This document shows, piece after piece, positions 19,102 through 28,038 of a stretch of DNA of 64,000 bases. Within the stretch, counting starts at the first letter, position 1; each line of letters opens with the position of its first letter. A program made the translations under genes and the position numbers. A model generated the notes under the pieces. The model was not told where the DNA came from, ran no database searches, and saw nothing but the letters and a program-made list of their open reading frames with translations. Source of the DNA: Dolichospermum sp. DET69 (GTDB taxonomy: Bacteria > Cyanobacteriota > Cyanobacteriia > Cyanobacteriales > Nostocaceae); contig CP070233.1 in assembly GCA_017355425.1 (NCBI GenBank), forward strand, positions 1,218,501 to 1,282,500. Reading direction: 5' to 3'.

Positions 19102-22100
19102 TCACACACCATCACACAACCGCTTATCCTCCTCACTCAAATCCACATTCGGATTGTGTAAATAATCCTTCAACCAAGCACAACCATCCTTAATTGCCCT
19201 ATCTAAATCCCGCACAGGCCACAACCGCGCTGTATTGTCCCAGGATGCCGTAGCAATGGTTTTACCGTCGGGGCTGAAACTCACACTCCTGACTGTACCC
19301 TGATGCCCTTTAAATTCCTGAATCAATTGCCCCTGCAAGTTCCACAACCGCGCTGTATTGTCCCAGGATGCCGTAGCAATGGTTTTACCGTCGGGGCTGA
19401 AACTCACACTTATGACCCGATCCTGATGCCCTTTAAATTCCTGAATCAATTGCCCCTGCAAGTTCCACAACCGCGCTGTTTTGTCATCGGATGCCGTAGC
19501 AATGGTTTTACCGTCGGGGCTGAAACTCACACTATTGACTGTACCCTGATGCCCTTTAAATTCCTGAATCAATTGCCCCTGCAAGTTCCACAACCGCGCT
19601 GTTTTGTCATCGGATGCCGTAGCAATGGTTTTACCGTCGGGGCTGAAACTCACACTTATGACTGTATCCTGATGCCCTTTAAATTCCTGAATCATTTGCC
19701 CCTGCAAGTTCCACAACCGCGCTGTTTTGTCATCGGATGCCGTAGCAATGGTTTTACCGTCGGGGCTGAAACTCACACTATTGACATCACCCTGATGCCC
19801 TTTAAATTCCTGAATCAATTGCCCCTGCAAGTTCCACAACCGCGCTGTATTGTCCCAGGATGCCGTAGCAATGGTTTTACCGTCGGGGCTGAAACTCACA
19901 CTATTGACATCACCCTGATGCCCTTTAAATTCCTGAATCAATTGCCCCTGCAAGTTCCACAACCGCGCTGTTTTGTCATCGGATGCCGTAGCAATGGTTT
20001 TACCGTCGGGGCTGAAACTCACACTATTGACATCACCCTGATGCCCTTTAAATTCCTGAATCAATTGCCCCTGCAAGTTCCACAACCGCGCTGTTTTGTC
20101 ATCGGATGCCGTAGCAATGGTTTTACCGTCGGGGCTGAAACTCACACTATTGACTGTACCCTGATGCCCTTTAAATTCCTGAATCATTTGCCCCTGCAAG
20201 TTCCACAACCGCGCTGTTTTGTCATCGGATGCCGTAGCAATGGTTTTACCGTCGGGGCTGAAACTCACACTATTGACTGTACCCTGATGCCCTTTAAATT
20301 CCTGAATCAATTGCCCCTGCAAGTTCCACAACCGCGCTGTATTGTCATCGGATGCCGTAGCAATGGTTTTACCGTCGGGGCTGAAACTCACACTTATGAC
20401 ATAACCCTGATGCCCTTTAAATTCCTGAATCAATTGCCCCTGCAAGTTCCACAACCGCGCTGTATTGTCCCAGGATGCCGTAGCAATGGTTTTACCGTCG
20501 GGGCTGAAACTCACACTTATGACCCGATCCTGATGCCCTTTAAATTCCTGAATCAATTGCCCCTGCAAGTTCCACAACCGCGCTGTTTTGTCTGAGGATG
20601 CCGTAGCAATGGTTTTACCGTCGGGGCTGAAACTCACACTTATGACATCACCCTGATGCCCTTTAAATTCCTGAATCAATTGCCCCTGCAAGTTCCACAA
20701 CCGCGCTGTTTTGTCTGAGGATGCCGTAGCAATGGTTTTACCGTCGGGGCTGAAACTCACACTTATGACATCACCCTGATGCCCTTTAAATTGGATACGT
20801 TCTTTTATGTTGTCGAGGATATTATTTAAGGCATAAATAGGGCTAATGGTGGGATATTTATCCAAAGCTTTATTTTTAACTATAGTTTTTAATGTCTTGC
20901 CATTCCGTACAGCAGACACTAAAGATGGTAATTCTTCAAATTGGAATTGTCTTAAAACATTCACTCCACCTTGTTCTAATTTGGTAACTATTAATGCTTC
21001 TTGTTGGGCTTTGAGTGCTGCTTGTTTAGCTGTCTCTGCTTTTTTTAATGCGGCATTTGCTGTTTTAAAGGTTTCTCGCGCTTCCTTAGCTTTATTTTCT
21101 GCTTGTTGTTGTTGTATCTTTGCTTGTTGTGATTTTGTTTCCGCAGTTTTTATATTATCATTAGCTGTTTTAACTTTTAATTCGGCTTCTGTATTTTTTT
21201 GTTTTAGTGTTTCAGCTTGTTTATTTACTGCTTCTAATTTGGTTTTAGCTGCTAATAGATTTTCTCGCGCTTTTTTAGTATTCTGTTCTGCTAACTTAAA
21301 GTTTTTTTCTGCTGTTTGTTTATTTTTCTCTGCTGCTTGAGACTTTTTTTCTGAATCTTGAGTTTGACTTGCTAATTTTTGCGTTTGTGCTCGTAATTCA
21401 GTTTGTTTTCGTTGAGCAACTTTAGTTTCTCTAAGTTGGTTCATACCATAAACAGAAGCCATAGCTGCAATTACTACGAAACTCATAGCTAAACCAGAAC
21501 TTAATTTTAATCTTTTTTGTCCTTCATGAATTTTTTTATCAGCTTGAATTTTAGCATCTGCTAATATTTGTTTTGCTGCTTCTGCTTCCTGTAACTGCTT
21601 TTGAGTTTCTACTAATTTTTGTAATAACTCATTATCCTTTTGACGAATAAACTCCACCAAATAATCATGGACTAATTGATATCTATTTTCTGGAGATTCC
21701 TGAATTAATAATACTAACCCAGATACTACCAATATTTTTAAAACCAAATCTAAATCTTCATTGGTATATGTAGGATTTTTGGGTAGGGGTAATTCATGAA
21801 TTACCCCTACAGCATTTTGCATAAATCCTGTTAAACTTAACTCTTCAGCTAATTCAGCCGAAGTTTTTAAAGGACGAGTGTTATTTTCATTGGTTAAGAG
21901 ATATAAAACCAATTCTGCTAATTTTTGATTTTTTTGTCCACATTCTTGAATAACATCTTGTAAAAAACCTTCAACTAATTTTTCTTTGTTATGAATTTTT
22001 TCTTGATATTTTTCTAAAGTTGTAATTCTTTGGTTTTCTAATTGCGTTCCCACAATTTGTAATTCTATGGGTCTAATTTCGCCGATATTTCCCGCTAGTT

Positions 22101-24348
22101 CTGCTACTAATTTATCTATTAAATCTTTTTGTAAGCTGTATTTGCTTCTTTTGGTTAAACTGGTAAATACTGTTGTCGCATCTGTGGGGGAAAAGTTACC
22201 CAAATAATAACGAATATCTTTACTCAAGATATCTGTATTATTGACAATATCTGTATTTTTTTCATTCGCAAATTTCCGTTCTAATTCTAATAAATAATGT
22301 AAATAATCTTCTCGCAAAGATAGTACAATTTTAACATCATTGGTTATTAAACACCTTCTAAGAAAATCATAAAATGCTTGTCTCTCGGTTTGTTCTTGAT
22401 TTACAAAGAAAAATTCTTCAAATTGGTCAAATATTAAAACCGTTAATAAATTATTGGTGCTATTTTCTACCAATTTTTTAATAATTGCATCTGTAGAACG
22501 TAGGGACAATTCATGAATTGTCCCTACATTTAAAGCCTTTGCTAATTCTCCCAACCAATTATTATAAGACCGTAACAATATGGGTAAAACTTGTTTAGCT
22601 TTAATTGTTTCTTGTTCCAGTGCGGGAATTAAACCAGCTTGTAAAATTGAACTTTTACCCACTCCAGACTGGCCATGAATAACAATTAATCTATATCTAT
22701 CTTCAGCAATTTTACTTCTTAACCGTTTTACATCTTCTTCTCTACCAGAAGCAACTATTTCCTGGGCTATTTCACCAGTATTTTCTTTATCAGAATTTAC
22801 AGATTGAATAATTTTCCGTTGGGGGTTTAAATAAGATGCACCAACAAACGCCCGAAAACTATATTGTTGTTCTATTTGTAATCTTTCTTGTTTGGTATAG
22901 AAAGCTGTTAAATATTCCTCTTGTTGAAAGTAGAGTAAATTTAATTGATTTAAGATATCAATATATAACTGGGGATTATATTCTATTTGGGTGTTGGTTT
23001 TTGCGGTTTCTAATATTTTGATACTGGTTGATATTTCACCCAAGCCATGATAGGATTTAGCCAAGAGAAATTGATAATATACTTGTTCATTTTTGGGAAT
23101 ATGTAAAAACCTCTCTCCAAACCTCTCTCCTACAAGGAGAGAGGCTTTATGATCATTATCTCCTGTTCCCTCTCCTACAAGGAAAGAGGCTTTATGATCA
23201 TTATTTCCTGTTCCCTCTCCTCTTAGGAGAGGGTTAGGGAGAGGTGATTGAATATCATGTAATATTTGTAATGCTGTTTCTGCATGGTTTTTAGCTTCCA
23301 TGAAATTATCTTTATATAAAGCCAGTTCTGCTAAAAAACCATAATCTTTAGCCAGATAATTATTTTGTTGTTGATGTATTATCAAAGATTCATTAACTAA
23401 TTGTTCTAAATCATCCCATGCTTGCAATTTAAGATATACTTCACATAACGAAGTAATGTATTGAAATAATGAATCTTGGTTTTTTGTTTGTTTAAAAATC
23501 TCTAAACTTTGCTGAAAATAATTCCTTGCTTGTTTCCATAAATTTTGATTATCTACCTGATTTATTGAGGCTTTACGGTAGTAGATTAAACCAAGATTAA
23601 CTAACAGTGTACCTTGTCTATCTAAATTGTTACTTTCTTGCCAAAAAATCAAACTCTGTTGATAATGTTCTAAAGCTAAATCTAATTTATCATCTAAATA
23701 ATCACCATAACCAAAAACATATTCTAAACTAGCATTAATAGAGGGGTTTAATAATTCTCCCTGTTGTTCTAAATCTTGTTTTGCAATTGCTAATTCCTGA
23801 CAAAGATGAGAAAAGAGTATATTGGTTATATCACCTGCAAATATTTTATCTGTTTCTTGTTGAATAAAATCAATTAATTGATGACTAGGAGGTTTAAATT
23901 CAATAGTAGTTGCCCAATTTTTAAAATCTGGCGCTAATCTAATTATTTTCTTCAAAACGGCATCATTTACCCAGAAAAATACAGGGAAATTAAAGTTATT
24001 TCTAAACTCTTCCCGCGCTTGGTTAGTTGCAGTTAACACTGCATCAATATTTTGCACTGATTCTAAACCAAAGACCATTAATGCTGATGGTGGTTCATAA
24101 TCTAATTGATATGTCAACTGATCAGCTATATTGGTATATATGGTTTTGATATTTGGTAACAGGTGAATTTTTTTTACTGTTTCTACCTCCTGTAATTTAC
24201 TAAATATTTGTTCTTGAAAAAAGGTGTAATTACAACGTAATAAAATCAGCGAAAATGCGCCATGAGAGAGGGTAATTACTCTGATTAATTTTCTGGAATT
24301 ACCCTCGTTTTCTAAATCTAAATTGTCTGGTTGCTGTTGATTATTCAT
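19102..24348 (-). CDS. Giant STAND-type NTPase with TPR, coiled coil and 13 WD40 repeats
   Basis: 1748 aa. In order: an N-terminal alpha/beta domain (about 20-175, with FFWVNDAVLKKIIRLAPDF) that looks like an inactive ATPase relative; TPR-like helices (about 205-510); a STAND NTPase (about 540-900) with Walker A VIHGQSGVGKSS (about 560) and Walker B VLIFDQFEEFFF (about 640); a helical stretch; one membrane-like span (SGLAMSFVVIAAMASVYGM, about 955-975); a long Ala/Lys/Glu coiled coil (about 980-1130); and 13 WD40 repeats of 41 residues (about 1186-1712), nearly identical except at a few positions. Its ATG overlaps the upstream ATPase stop by 4 bp. The layout fits ligand-sensing signalling or conflict NTPases. 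No known effector domain is visible. Confidence 0.85.
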   Translation of the reverse strand: MNNQQQPDNLDLENEGNSRKLIRVITLSHGAFSLILLRCNYTFFQEQIFSKLQEVETVKKIHLLPNIKTIYTNIADQLTYQLDYEPPSALMVFGLESVQNIDAVLTATNQAREEFRNNFNFPVFFWVNDAVLKKIIRLAPDFKNWATTIEFKPPSHQLIDFIQQETDKIFAGDITNILFSHLCQELAIAKQDLEQQGELLNPSINASLEYVFGYGDYLDDKLDLALEHYQQSLIFWQESNNLDRQGTLLVNLGLIYYRKASINQVDNQNLWKQARNYFQQSLEIFKQTKNQDSLFQYITSLCEVYLKLQAWDDLEQLVNESLIIHQQQNNYLAKDYGFLAELALYKDNFMEAKNHAETALQILHDIQSPLPNPLLRGEGTGNNDHKASFLVGEGTGDNDHKASLLVGERFGERFLHIPKNEQVYYQFLLAKSYHGLGEISTSIKILETAKTNTQIEYNPQLYIDILNQLNLLYFQQEEYLTAFYTKQERLQIEQQYSFRAFVGASYLNPQRKIIQSVNSDKENTGEIAQEIVASGREEDVKRLRSKIAEDRYRLIVIHGQSGVGKSSILQAGLIPALEQETIKAKQVLPILLRSYNNWLGELAKALNVGTIHELSLRSTDAIIKKLVENSTNNLLTVLIFDQFEEFFFVNQEQTERQAFYDFLRRCLITNDVKIVLSLREDYLHYLLELERKFANEKNTDIVNNTDILSKDIRYYLGNFSPTDATTVFTSLTKRSKYSLQKDLIDKLVAELAGNIGEIRPIELQIVGTQLENQRITTLEKYQEKIHNKEKLVEGFLQDVIQECGQKNQKLAELVLYLLTNENNTRPLKTSAELAEELSLTGFMQNAVGVIHELPLPKNPTYTNEDLDLVLKILVVSGLVLLIQESPENRYQLVHDYLVEFIRQKDNELLQKLVETQKQLQEAEAAKQILADAKIQADKKIHEGQKRLKLSSGLAMSFVVIAAMASVYGMNQLRETKVAQRKQTELRAQTQKLASQTQDSEKKSQAAEKNKQTAEKNFKLAEQNTKKARENLLAAKTKLEAVNKQAETLKQKNTEAELKVKTANDNIKTAETKSQQAKIQQQQAENKAKEARETFKTANAALKKAETAKQAALKAQQEALIVTKLEQGGVNVLRQFQFEELPSLVSAVRNGKTLKTIVKNKALDKYPTISPIYALNNILDNIKERIQFKGHQGDVISVSFSPDGKTIATASSDKTARLWNLQGQLIQEFKGHQGDVISVSFSPDGKTIATASSDKTARLWNLQGQLIQEFKGHQDRVISVSFSPDGKTIATASWDNTARLWNLQGQLIQEFKGHQGYVISVSFSPDGKTIATASDDNTARLWNLQGQLIQEFKGHQGTVNSVSFSPDGKTIATASDDKTARLWNLQGQMIQEFKGHQGTVNSVSFSPDGKTIATASDDKTARLWNLQGQLIQEFKGHQGDVNSVSFSPDGKTIATASDDKTARLWNLQGQLIQEFKGHQGDVNSVSFSPDGKTIATASWDNTARLWNLQGQLIQEFKGHQGDVNSVSFSPDGKTIATASDDKTARLWNLQGQMIQEFKGHQDTVISVSFSPDGKTIATASDDKTARLWNLQGQLIQEFKGHQGTVNSVSFSPDGKTIATASDDKTARLWNLQGQLIQEFKGHQDRVISVSFSPDGKTIATASWDNTARLWNLQGQLIQEFKGHQGTVRSVSFSPDGKTIATASWDNTARLWPVRDLDRAIKDGCAWLKDYLHNPNVDLSEEDKRLCDGV
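19194..20793. repeat. Thirteen 123-bp tandem repeats encoding WD40 blades
   Basis: The 123-bp unit is almost identical in every copy, at synonymous sites as well. Differences cluster in two spots: the GHQ-x-x-V-x segment (GDV, DRV, GYV, GTV, DTV with I, N or R after) and the S-x-D-x segment (SSDK, SWDN, SDDN, SDDK). The repetitive open frame on the opposite strand is only a shadow of this. Confidence 0.95.
21784..21809. repeat. 26-bp palindrome inserted in frame in the STAND gene
   Basis: A perfect palindrome built on TAGGGGTAATTCA. In the STAND frame it reads VGVIHELPLP (about residue 850). The type is common between genes in Nostocales. Confidence 0.85.
22501..22526. repeat. Second 26-bp in-frame palindrome in the STAND gene
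   Basis: A perfect palindrome built on TAGGGACAATTCA. It reads VGTIHELSL (about residue 611), inside the NTPase domain between Walker A and Walker B. Confidence 0.85.
23108..23250. repeat. In-frame CTCTCC-type repeat with 45-bp tandem duplication
   Basis: About 143 bases of interspersed repeat inside the TPR part of the STAND gene. Two 45-bp copies (23131-23175 and 23176-23220) encode EGTGDNDHKASLLVG-like units, and the outer part reads SPLPNPLLRGEGTG. Length keeps the frame open. Confidence 0.85.
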
Positions 24349-25664
24349 GACTTAAATTTTGGTGATTCTTGTAAAATTGGATTAATGTCAAACCAAGATA
24401 CATCATTTTCTATATATTCAAAAACAAACAAATCACGAATTAATATATTATATTCTTCATGACCTGCAATGCTTTTAGTTTGTGACACATCCTTTAATAA
24501 TTGCCATTCATCATTATCAATCCCCAGAGATAAGATATTACACTCTTTTCTAATCACTGTTTCTAAGCAGTCACTAGTAATTGGTAGATCATCATTTTGC
24601 AAACAAGTATATAATAAAGATAACAAACTGCGTAAATGACCGCCACTAACTTTACATAGTCTTTCTAAAGTATCCACACTATCAAAAACTTGGGTAATTA
24701 AATCCTGGTTATCTTCCCAGTCATCCCAATTGATCTGAGAATAAGGAAAAGCCCTCACCATGATCATTTTTTGTAAAAGTTTAATTCCTAAAGTAAAATC
24801 AGATTCATCTCTTTGTTTTGCTGCTACCATTGGTAAAACTTTGGGACTGGCATTAAAACGATCTCTCAATCTAGCTAAAGCATTAGAATAGACTAATACT
24901 AAAGGAATTGTATAAACAACATGACATTTTAAACCCTTTAATTTATCACCACGTTCAGCAAAAAGATATTCTGGTTGAAATTGATTATTTGGTTTGAGAG
25001 TATTATCTATTTTATCTAATCCATCAACAATAATTACTAAACCTTTTTTACCTTGCTGTTTGAGTTTTTCTTGGGCAGTTTGAATGATGTCTTGATTAAT
25101 AGAGTCTAAAATTCCATTAGTCCGTGGTTCTAAACATTGTTTTACTTGACTACGACTTTTATCATTCTCTCTGGTTTTCGCGGTAATTTTAGCAATGCCT
25201 AAAGATAATTCGGCTTCTAAATCTATATCAATGGGAGTTGTGAAAAGGTCAGATACTTCTTTAAACAAATTTTTAAAATATCCAGGTTTAACATTAATTT
25301 TAACTGCTGCTAAACTTTTGCTGACTTCTCCAGCTATAGCTAATAAAATATCTGTAATATCAACATCTGCCATGTCTAAACTTTGGCTAGACTCAAAATA
25401 GACTACATGAAAATCCTCCTGTTCTAATTCTGCTTTTAATCTCAGTAATTCTGTAGATTTACCGCAACCAATATGTCCTGTAAATAATTGACAGGTCGGA
25501 TCTTCAGGTGATATTCTAGCGATCGCCCGTCTTAATTGATCAATAACTTTTGCACCACGAACTTGAGAAAAATCAATATAATATTGTCTATCTTCAGCTT
25601 TCCCTATTACTAGCGTCTTAGAAGGGTTGCAAGCCTGAAAAAACCTTGTTATGCCCAGTTTCAT
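24345..25664 (-). CDS. P-loop ATPase partner of the STAND protein
   Basis: 439 aa from ATG 25664 (MKLGITRFFQACNPSK); an in-frame GTG at 25688 is less likely. Walker A is FTGHIGCGKSTEL (about residue 70) and Walker B is GLVIIVDGLDKI (about 215), with the arrangement of an AAA/KAP-like signalling ATPase. The C-terminal third is helical, with RLCKVSGGHLRSLLSLLYTC resembling a sensor/winged region. The stop overlaps the STAND start (ATGA), so the two proteins are made together. I know such ATPase-plus-TPR/STAND pairs from filamentous cyanobacteria, but not a proven function. Confidence 0.8.
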   Translation of the reverse strand: MKLGITRFFQACNPSKTLVIGKAEDRQYYIDFSQVRGAKVIDQLRRAIARISPEDPTCQLFTGHIGCGKSTELLRLKAELEQEDFHVVYFESSQSLDMADVDITDILLAIAGEVSKSLAAVKINVKPGYFKNLFKEVSDLFTTPIDIDLEAELSLGIAKITAKTRENDKSRSQVKQCLEPRTNGILDSINQDIIQTAQEKLKQQGKKGLVIIVDGLDKIDNTLKPNNQFQPEYLFAERGDKLKGLKCHVVYTIPLVLVYSNALARLRDRFNASPKVLPMVAAKQRDESDFTLGIKLLQKMIMVRAFPYSQINWDDWEDNQDLITQVFDSVDTLERLCKVSGGHLRSLLSLLYTCLQNDDLPITSDCLETVIRKECNILSLGIDNDEWQLLKDVSQTKSIAGHEEYNILIRDLFVFEYIENDVSWFDINPILQESPKFKS

Positions 25665-25764
25665 GGTAAATTGCCTGAAAATAATCACTATCTCAGTAAT
25701 TATACAGAAAATGATAGGATTAAGCTAGAAAACAAGAGATTAAAAATCTAGAATCCATTTGCGT

Positions 25765-26031
25765 ATGCCTTGGTTTGTTAAAATTGAATCTGGTAAGGTT
25801 GAGAAACCCATCTTTGACCAATATGTACCCGGTCACAGAGCTTATGTGCAAGAGTTGATTGCTAAAGGACATAAAGCTAAAACCGGTTATTGGGCGTGCA
25901 AGGGTGGTGGAATGATGTTATTTGAGGCGGCATCAATGGATGAAGCACAGGCAATAGTATTGGCTGATCCCTTGGTACAAAACGATTGTGTCAGCTACGA
26001 ACTATTTGAATGGCAAATTGTTGTGGAATAA
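25765..26031 (+). CDS. YciI-like protein
   Basis: 88 aa from ATG 25765 (MPWFVKIESGKVEK); TTG 25759 is in frame but weaker. The ferredoxin-like YciI fold is suggested by VPGHRAYVQELIAKGHKAKTG, which carries the His-centred motif, and by AASMDEAQAIVLADPLVQND, the usual C-terminal DP.v segment. Function in cyanobacteria is unknown. It lies directly upstream of the SRP RNA. Confidence 0.82.
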   Translation: MPWFVKIESGKVEKPIFDQYVPGHRAYVQELIAKGHKAKTGYWACKGGGMMLFEAASMDEAQAIVLADPLVQNDCVSYELFEWQIVVE

Positions 26032-26068
26032 TACACAAATTTTAAAATTTAGTGTTATAGTAATGGAA

Positions 26069-26163
26069 GACCTGGATCTATGCGATTTCAACGCCCAAAT
26101 CTTGTCAGGACCGGAAGGTAGCAGCAATACGGGATGCTTGAGGTAGGCGTAGTCTCCGGGTCG
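26069..26163 (+). ncRNA. ffs: Signal recognition particle RNA (4.5S, small bacterial type)
   Basis: The conserved domain IV tip is plain: TGTCAGGACCGGAAGGTAGCAGCA with the GGAA tetraloop (about 26104-26127). The outer arms GACCTGGA and TCCGGGTC pair to close a hairpin of about 95 bases. It scaffolds Ffh in co-translational targeting to the membrane. It lies 28 bases ahead of the phasin-like gene. The ends are set from the pairing. Confidence 0.93.
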
Positions 26164-26190
26164 CCTTATTTGTAGGAGCTTTCAGCAGCA

Positions 26191-26592
26191 ATGCCTGGTT
26201 TTGGAGATATTGTACAAAAAGCTTTTTATCTTGGTGTAGGCTTGGCCTCTTACGCTGGTGAAAAAGCTGGGGGGAAATTAGCCGAACTGCGATCGCAAGT
26301 CCAAAAATTAGCAGATGAAATGGTAGCCAAAGGCGAGATGAACACAGAGGAAGCTCGCCGCTTTGTCGAAGATATGATGAAGCAGGCTCAACAGCAACCA
26401 ACATCTGGACAAACGCCTGAAAAAGCATCCCCTTCCGAACCCCGACGGATAGATATCCTAGAGGATGACGAAGAACCAACTGTGAAAGCGGCGACAAAAG
26501 AAAACACAAAAAGTGTCGATAATGTAGATCGGCTAAGGGATCAAGTGCTAGAACTACAGGAAGAGCTAGAGCGGCTGCAACGCGAACCGTAG
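26191..26592 (+). CDS. Phasin-like coiled-coil protein
   Basis: 133 aa. The N-terminal part (QKAFYLGVGLASYAGEKAGG, then KLAELRSQVQKLADEMVAKG) is the amphipathic-helix pattern that is annotated as phasin-like in cyanobacteria. The middle is acidic and low complexity (ILEDDEEP). The C-terminus is a predicted coiled coil (RLRDQVLELQEELERLQ). Whether it binds polyhydroxyalkanoate granules cannot be judged; no pha genes are present. It begins just after the SRP RNA. Confidence 0.7.
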   Translation: MPGFGDIVQKAFYLGVGLASYAGEKAGGKLAELRSQVQKLADEMVAKGEMNTEEARRFVEDMMKQAQQQPTSGQTPEKASPSEPRRIDILEDDEEPTVKAATKENTKSVDNVDRLRDQVLELQEELERLQREP

Positions 26593-26749
26593 AAAGCCAT
26601 CCTTTGCTGTGGGGATCGGTAATATTCAATTCTAGAAAAATGACGCTATACCCAAAAAGTTTGTAAGTGCAATTACCCACTTTGTACTCTATAACTTCCA
26701 GTTCAACGGCGTGAAGCGTCATGTTTTTAGCCAGTAAGGGCATTAAGTT

Positions 26750-27151
26750 ATGGAACAGTGGCAAAAAGACTTAATAGGCATGATCGAAACTGTGGCTGAT
26801 GAAGTAGAGCAGTTTTTTGTGGAAATGAATGACATGATAGACGCTTTTTTTGAGATCACGGAAGAGATCACAGAAGAAGTACAAAGCACATTTGTAGCTG
26901 ATATTGACCTGTTTTTACAAGAATTAACTGAACCAATTTTAGAAATTTATTGGGAACTAGAAGACATCACAGAAGATGTAGATCCCGGTTTTCCTTATGC
27001 AGTAGAAGCTACACGAGAAAAAAATGCTGCTTGTATTGGTTGTAGCAACTATCACGGACAGGTTTATAGTGGTAATTTGTTAGTCTGCGGTATGCACCCT
27101 CATGGTTGGGATGATAAAAATTGTCCAGACTGGGAAAAAGAAGTTTGCTAA
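26750..27151 (+). CDS. Acidic helical protein with Cys-rich C-terminus
   Basis: 133 aa. Residues 1-85 are highly acidic and helical (MIETVADEVEQFFVEMNDMI, FFEITEEITEEVQ). The last about 40 residues hold a putative metal site: CIGCSNYHGQVY ... LVCGMHPHGW ... NCPDWE. I do not know a named family, but the pattern looks like a conserved cyanobacterial hypothetical protein. It follows the phasin-like gene by 157 bases and precedes queF; no functional link is evident. Confidence 0.7.
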   Translation: MEQWQKDLIGMIETVADEVEQFFVEMNDMIDAFFEITEEITEEVQSTFVADIDLFLQELTEPILEIYWELEDITEDVDPGFPYAVEATREKNAACIGCSNYHGQVYSGNLLVCGMHPHGWDDKNCPDWEKEVC

Positions 27152-27189
27152 ACCCTGTCTAAGATGAAAACCATAGTTATTGAAAGTAG

Positions 27190-27238
27190 TGGGAGCATCT
27201 TGCTCCCTGCTGTTAACTAGCGAGCAAGATGCTCGCAT
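27190..27238. repeat. Paired palindromes GGGAGCA/TGCTCCC and GCGAGCA/TGCTCGC
   Basis: Two small hairpins 12 bases apart that are also reverse complements of each other (GAGCATCTTGCTC and GAGCAAGATGCTC). It is an interspersed repeat after the acidic protein gene. Confidence 0.7.
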
Positions 27239-27416
27239 TACTTCAGGTTTCAACATGGATGAGGTTTAATAATATCAGGAGAGACCAGATGCCCATCCCA
27301 CAAGATTGGATTATATTCTTTGTCGAGTCCTCTAAGTAACTAATCAAGCTGGGAAGAAATGTTAAAAACTGTTAAGTTAATAATTGTGAATCTCTGCATT
27401 TCTTTTTACTAACATA

Positions 27417-27833
27417 ATGAGTAACTTTGCACCAGAAACGGTATCCCCAGCTAGTCAAGAAATAAAATATGGTGAACGCGAGATTGCGGAAGGGAAATTA
27501 ATTACATTTCCTAACCCCCGCATTGGGCGACGCTATGATATTAGTATTACTCTCCCGGAATTTACTTGTAAATGTCCTTTTTCCGGTTATCCCGACTTTG
27601 CGACTATTTATATTAGTTACATTCCCGATGAACGAGTGGTAGAGTTGAAAGCACTCAAGCTTTATATTAACAGTTACCGCGATCGCTATATTTCCCATGA
27701 AGAAACAGCAAATCAAATTTTAGATGATTTTGTTGCTGCTTGTGATCCTTTAGAAATTACTGTGAAAACAGATTTTACCCCTCGTGGGAATGTGCATACT
27801 GTAGTTGAAGTCAGACATCAAAAAGCTGTTTAA
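27417..27833 (+). CDS. queF: NADPH-dependent 7-cyano-7-deazaguanine reductase QueF
   Basis: 138 aa, the single-domain YkvM type. It reduces preQ0 to preQ1 in queuosine synthesis. The catalytic cysteine lies in FTCKCPFSGYPDFAT, and the family motif for NADPH is ELKALKLYINSYRDR. The His/Glu-containing ISHEETANQILDDF and TDFTPRGNVHT segments are present. The upstream 260 bases show no clear preQ1 riboswitch. It appears monocistronic. Confidence 0.96.
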   Translation: MSNFAPETVSPASQEIKYGEREIAEGKLITFPNPRIGRRYDISITLPEFTCKCPFSGYPDFATIYISYIPDERVVELKALKLYINSYRDRYISHEETANQILDDFVAACDPLEITVKTDFTPRGNVHTVVEVRHQKAV

Positions 27834-27838
27834 GCAAT

Positions 27839-28002
27839 CAATACCTTAGCCATTTTTGTGTAGGTTGGGTTGTTCGCGTTAGCGTTGCGAAGCAATGGGA
27901 CGAAACCCAACGCATTTGTGGGGTTTCTCTTCGTACCCTTCGGGAAGCAAGCTACAAGCCAACCTACGAATCAATGAATTTTTTAATTTGGCTAAGGTAT
28001 TG
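27839..28002. mobile_element. MITE-like element with 14-bp terminal inverted repeats
   Basis: Perfect termini CAATACCTTAGCCA (27839-27852) and its reverse complement (27989-28002) enclose a second nested inverted repeat GTAGGTTGG / CCAACCTAC and cyanobacterial heptamer-type sequences. It holds no open frame. No target duplication is obvious. Confidence 0.65.
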
Positions 28003-28038
28003 AAATTAGTTATCAGAGTTTTTTCACCCTGATACAGA

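Noticed and set aside
19303-20595. A 430-codon plus-strand open frame made of repeated units
   Set aside because: It is the antisense of the WD40 repeats. It stays open only because the 123-bp unit is a multiple of three and nearly identical in all copies.
20846-21340. A 164-codon plus-strand frame rich in Ala and Cys
   Set aside because: Antisense of the Ala/Lys coiled coil of the STAND protein; no ribosome site.
26105-26764. A 219-codon minus-strand frame
   Set aside because: It runs antisense to the SRP RNA and the phasin-like gene, both well supported.
27290-27416. A preQ1 riboswitch before queF
   Set aside because: I looked for the small hairpin plus A-rich tail just before the ribosome site but found no convincing pairing.
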